A stretch of DNA of 64,000 nt from Chryseobacterium sp. G0186 (GTDB lineage Bacteria; Bacteroidota; Bacteroidia; Flavobacteriales; Weeksellaceae). Position 1 is the stretch's first letter. Every line of letters begins with the position of its first letter. A program made the translations under genes and the position numbers. The notes beneath the pieces were generated by a model. That model searched no databases. It had not been told where the DNA came from and saw nothing but the letters and a program-made list of their open reading frames with translations. Positions 62,502 through 64,000 of the stretch are shown here, piece after piece. The stretch lies in the NCBI RefSeq assembly GCF_003815675.1, contig NZ_CP033918.1, positions 3,162,001-3,226,000 of the forward strand, given 5' to 3'.

Positions 62502-63731
62502 TCAATTCGGGTTGTAAAAATCACTGGCAGACTTTATAAAATCATGGAAAGCTTCCGTTACTTCTGTCTTGTGCTTATGAGCCAGAGGAAAAGGAACCAT
62601 ATGTGAGTAATCAAAAGGGAAATCCTTTATCTCAACTTCCACATTAATGTTTCGGTAGCCGCCTTGTAGGGTATTTAAAGCCTCTATTGGAGGAGCTACA
62701 GTATCTTTTTCAAGTACATACGCCTTTATCTGAGATTGGATCTTACGGATTCTTTCTTCCCTTTCCCTTTGAAAATAATTATATCGGAGCATTTTTTTAA
62801 ACCAGCTTTCCTGAGGATGAAGGTCATCGTCCTGATAATGCTTCAGTCTATTATCAAACTTAAAATCTGAGCTTAATAATTCTGTAAAAACAGACTGCAT
62901 TTTAATGGTAGCCTGAGAATCCATGATGTATTTGGAAATAGGAAACATGCGGTCAATGGTCATTCCGCCACAAAAACAAAAAATCTTAGAGTCGGTGAAG
63001 AAGCCATAAGGATCAGCCATTTTAATAATCATGGAAAGAAATGACCCAATGGAATATCCAAATAAATCAAGCCTTGCATCCGGAGAAATACTTTTGATTT
63101 TATGGGCTTTAATTTCCTTTACCACTTCAATGATATCAGAATAGGTCTGTAACCCTGACCAGAAAATTCTTTGGGGATGAGCCTCCAGTCTTGAGCTTAT
63201 CGCTGCGTTTACATAAGAAAAATGAGTGTTTTCAGAATATTTTCCCTTTCTGAATTTAACAATTTCCATCATATGATGACGGTCACTCCAGATTGCTTCT
63301 GCACGATCCATATGAAAGGCGATAGGGAAAAGAATGATGGCCTTGTGGGTTTTTTGAGCCAATTCATAGGCCCAGGGAAGATATTTGTCCCATTTCTTTT
63401 CATTCAGGCCATGAAAAAAAATAATGCAGCCTTTAGCCCTCTCTACATCAGCTCTCTTGAGGATATGGTATTCAAACTTTTTATTGCATTCTATGTCAAA
63501 ATCCTGAATATCTATGGAGGGTTGGCCGTATACCAGATGAGCACTTTCATTGATTTCCAGTGACTGGTGATGTGTAGGGCAGCCCGGATTTGCAGAACCG
63601 TGAAGCAGGTCTGAAACCCTGGATGTAAAAGGTATAGACTCAATGATTATATTCAGATCCTTGATCTCCACAATCTCTTTTCTGGAATCAAAATGACTTT
63701 TCAAAACTTCATATAATTCATAATATTCCAT
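62502..63731 (-). CDS. Predicted alpha/beta-hydrolase (DUF6051-like)
   Basis: A 409-residue cytosolic protein. GCIIFFHGLNEKKWDKYLPW (about 121-140) resembles the oxyanion-hole part of alpha/beta hydrolases, FGYSIGSFLSM (about 233) is a nucleophile elbow, and a late VEIKDFPFDYSHMVPFP could hold the catalytic His. The N-terminal 100 residues are unlike classical lipases. I recall an uncharacterised Bacteroidetes family of this kind but am not certain of its number. The gene is alone and convergent with the LytTR locus. Confidence 0.65.
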   Translation of the reverse strand: MEYYELYEVLKSHFDSRKEIVEIKDLNIIIESIPFTSRVSDLLHGSANPGCPTHHQSLEINESAHLVYGQPSIDIQDFDIECNKKFEYHILKRADVERAKGCIIFFHGLNEKKWDKYLPWAYELAQKTHKAIILFPIAFHMDRAEAIWSDRHHMMEIVKFRKGKYSENTHFSYVNAAISSRLEAHPQRIFWSGLQTYSDIIEVVKEIKAHKIKSISPDARLDLFGYSIGSFLSMIIKMADPYGFFTDSKIFCFCGGMTIDRMFPISKYIMDSQATIKMQSVFTELLSSDFKFDNRLKHYQDDDLHPQESWFKKMLRYNYFQREREERIRKIQSQIKAYVLEKDTVAPPIEALNTLQGGYRNINVEVEIKDFPFDYSHMVPFPLAHKHKTEVTEAFHDFIKSASDFYNPN

Positions 63732-63845
63732 AGTACGTTTATTGAGAGGTATTATTATAGAACAAATAATTTAGGCAAATATTGCTGTAATTCATTGATT
63801 TTAAATGATTAAATGTATTCTAGGCATAAGAGAATTAAAAAGAAA

Positions 63846-63867
63846 CCCGAAACAGAATTGTTTCGGG
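63846..63867 (-). terminator. Hairpin after the right-edge gene
   Basis: CCCGAAACA (63846-63854) pairs with TGTTTCGGG (63859-63867), loop GAAT. On the minus strand a U-rich stretch follows, so it would end the partial gene that stops at 63896. Confidence 0.75.
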
Positions 63868-63895
63868 GATGGGTATAATGAATAGATGTTGATGT

Positions 63896-64000
63896 TTATT
63901 GTTTGTCTTTTTGTACCATCTTTGTCCCGTATTTCTGGACCATCACAGACGTAAGGGCTAATAAGATGACACATAGTAAAAGGTCTGATTTTTCCGGATG
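63896..64000 (-). CDS. Partial gene at right edge (C-terminus only)
   Basis: The minus strand is open from the window edge to TAA at 63896-63898, giving 34 residues including the hydrophobic LLLCVILLALTSVMVQKYG and a basic end QKDKQ. It could be the end of a membrane protein. The hairpin terminator 28 bp further on supports a real gene. No family can be named from so little. Confidence 0.5.
   Translation of the reverse strand, partial: HPEKSDLLLCVILLALTSVMVQKYGTKMVQKDKQ

Overview
The window looks like chromosomal DNA of a low-GC flavobacterium, most probably Chryseobacterium or a close relative in the Weeksellaceae. Pointers are the type IX secretion (T9SS) sorting domain at 13.5-14.0 kb, the SprE/PorW-like lipoprotein at 20.0-22.6 kb, the MurF-alanine racemase fusion at 40.4-42.8 kb, 2TM-domain proteins, and promoter boxes of the Bacteroidetes form TAnnTTTG. 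No rRNA, tRNA, CRISPR array, transposase or prophage was recognised. Genus is inferred from gene content and style.

Layout. (1) 0.7-3.4 kb: a cupin/JmjC-like protein and an M14 metallopeptidase. (2) 3.5-11.6 kb: a leftward island of NAD+/ADP-ribose enzymes: NADAR, 2OG-Fe(II) oxygenase, coiled-coil protein, VWA protein, adenylosuccinate-synthetase paralogue, macrodomain, sirtuin, ADP-ribosylglycohydrolase, KptA/Tpt1 and a metallophosphatase broken by a TGA codon. It follows an NrtR-type Nudix regulator. Four copies of a 17-bp inverted repeat, TGYGTTA-N4-TACRCW, lie before the regulator and two transcription starts, so this looks like one ADP-ribose-sensing regulon. (3) 11.7-29.8 kb: secreted proteins, lepA, an ECF sigma/anti-sigma/periplasmic protein triad, a kdsC-like phosphatase, maf, sprE-like gene, tsaB, yraN, an LD-carboxypeptidase and RNase R. 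(4) 30.0-37.8 kb: rpiB, a DnaA-box-rich gap that is a candidate replication origin, pgk, an orphan beta-helix protein, a methyltransferase, and mnmG bracketed by two parS sites. (5) 37.8-53.8 kb: ybeY, a patatin-type outer-membrane phospholipase, murF-alr, tdk, a repeat-rich acidic protein, rsmI, a WG-repeat protein, fabG, guaC, surE, a C-terminal processing protease and Cu/Zn superoxide dismutase. (6) 54.0-62.5 kb: an AraC regulator, a TonB-dependent receptor operon, a GG-leader peptide gene, and a LytS/LytTR two-component operon with three 2TM-domain proteins. (7) An alpha/beta hydrolase and a partial gene at the right edge.

The two most interesting systems are regulatory. In the LytTR region, three promoters (TonB receptor, histidine kinase, 2TM/response-regulator genes) each carry a direct repeat close to TACCATTCRGTAA, with 21-bp periodicity, 30-31 bp before a TAnnTTTG box. 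That predicts a self-regulating membrane-sensing regulon that also drives an outer-membrane receptor. In the ADP-ribose island, the shared operator ties NAD+-consuming enzymes and ADP-ribose erasers to one Nudix sensor, together with a divergent PurA-like ligase and a VWA protein of unknown role.
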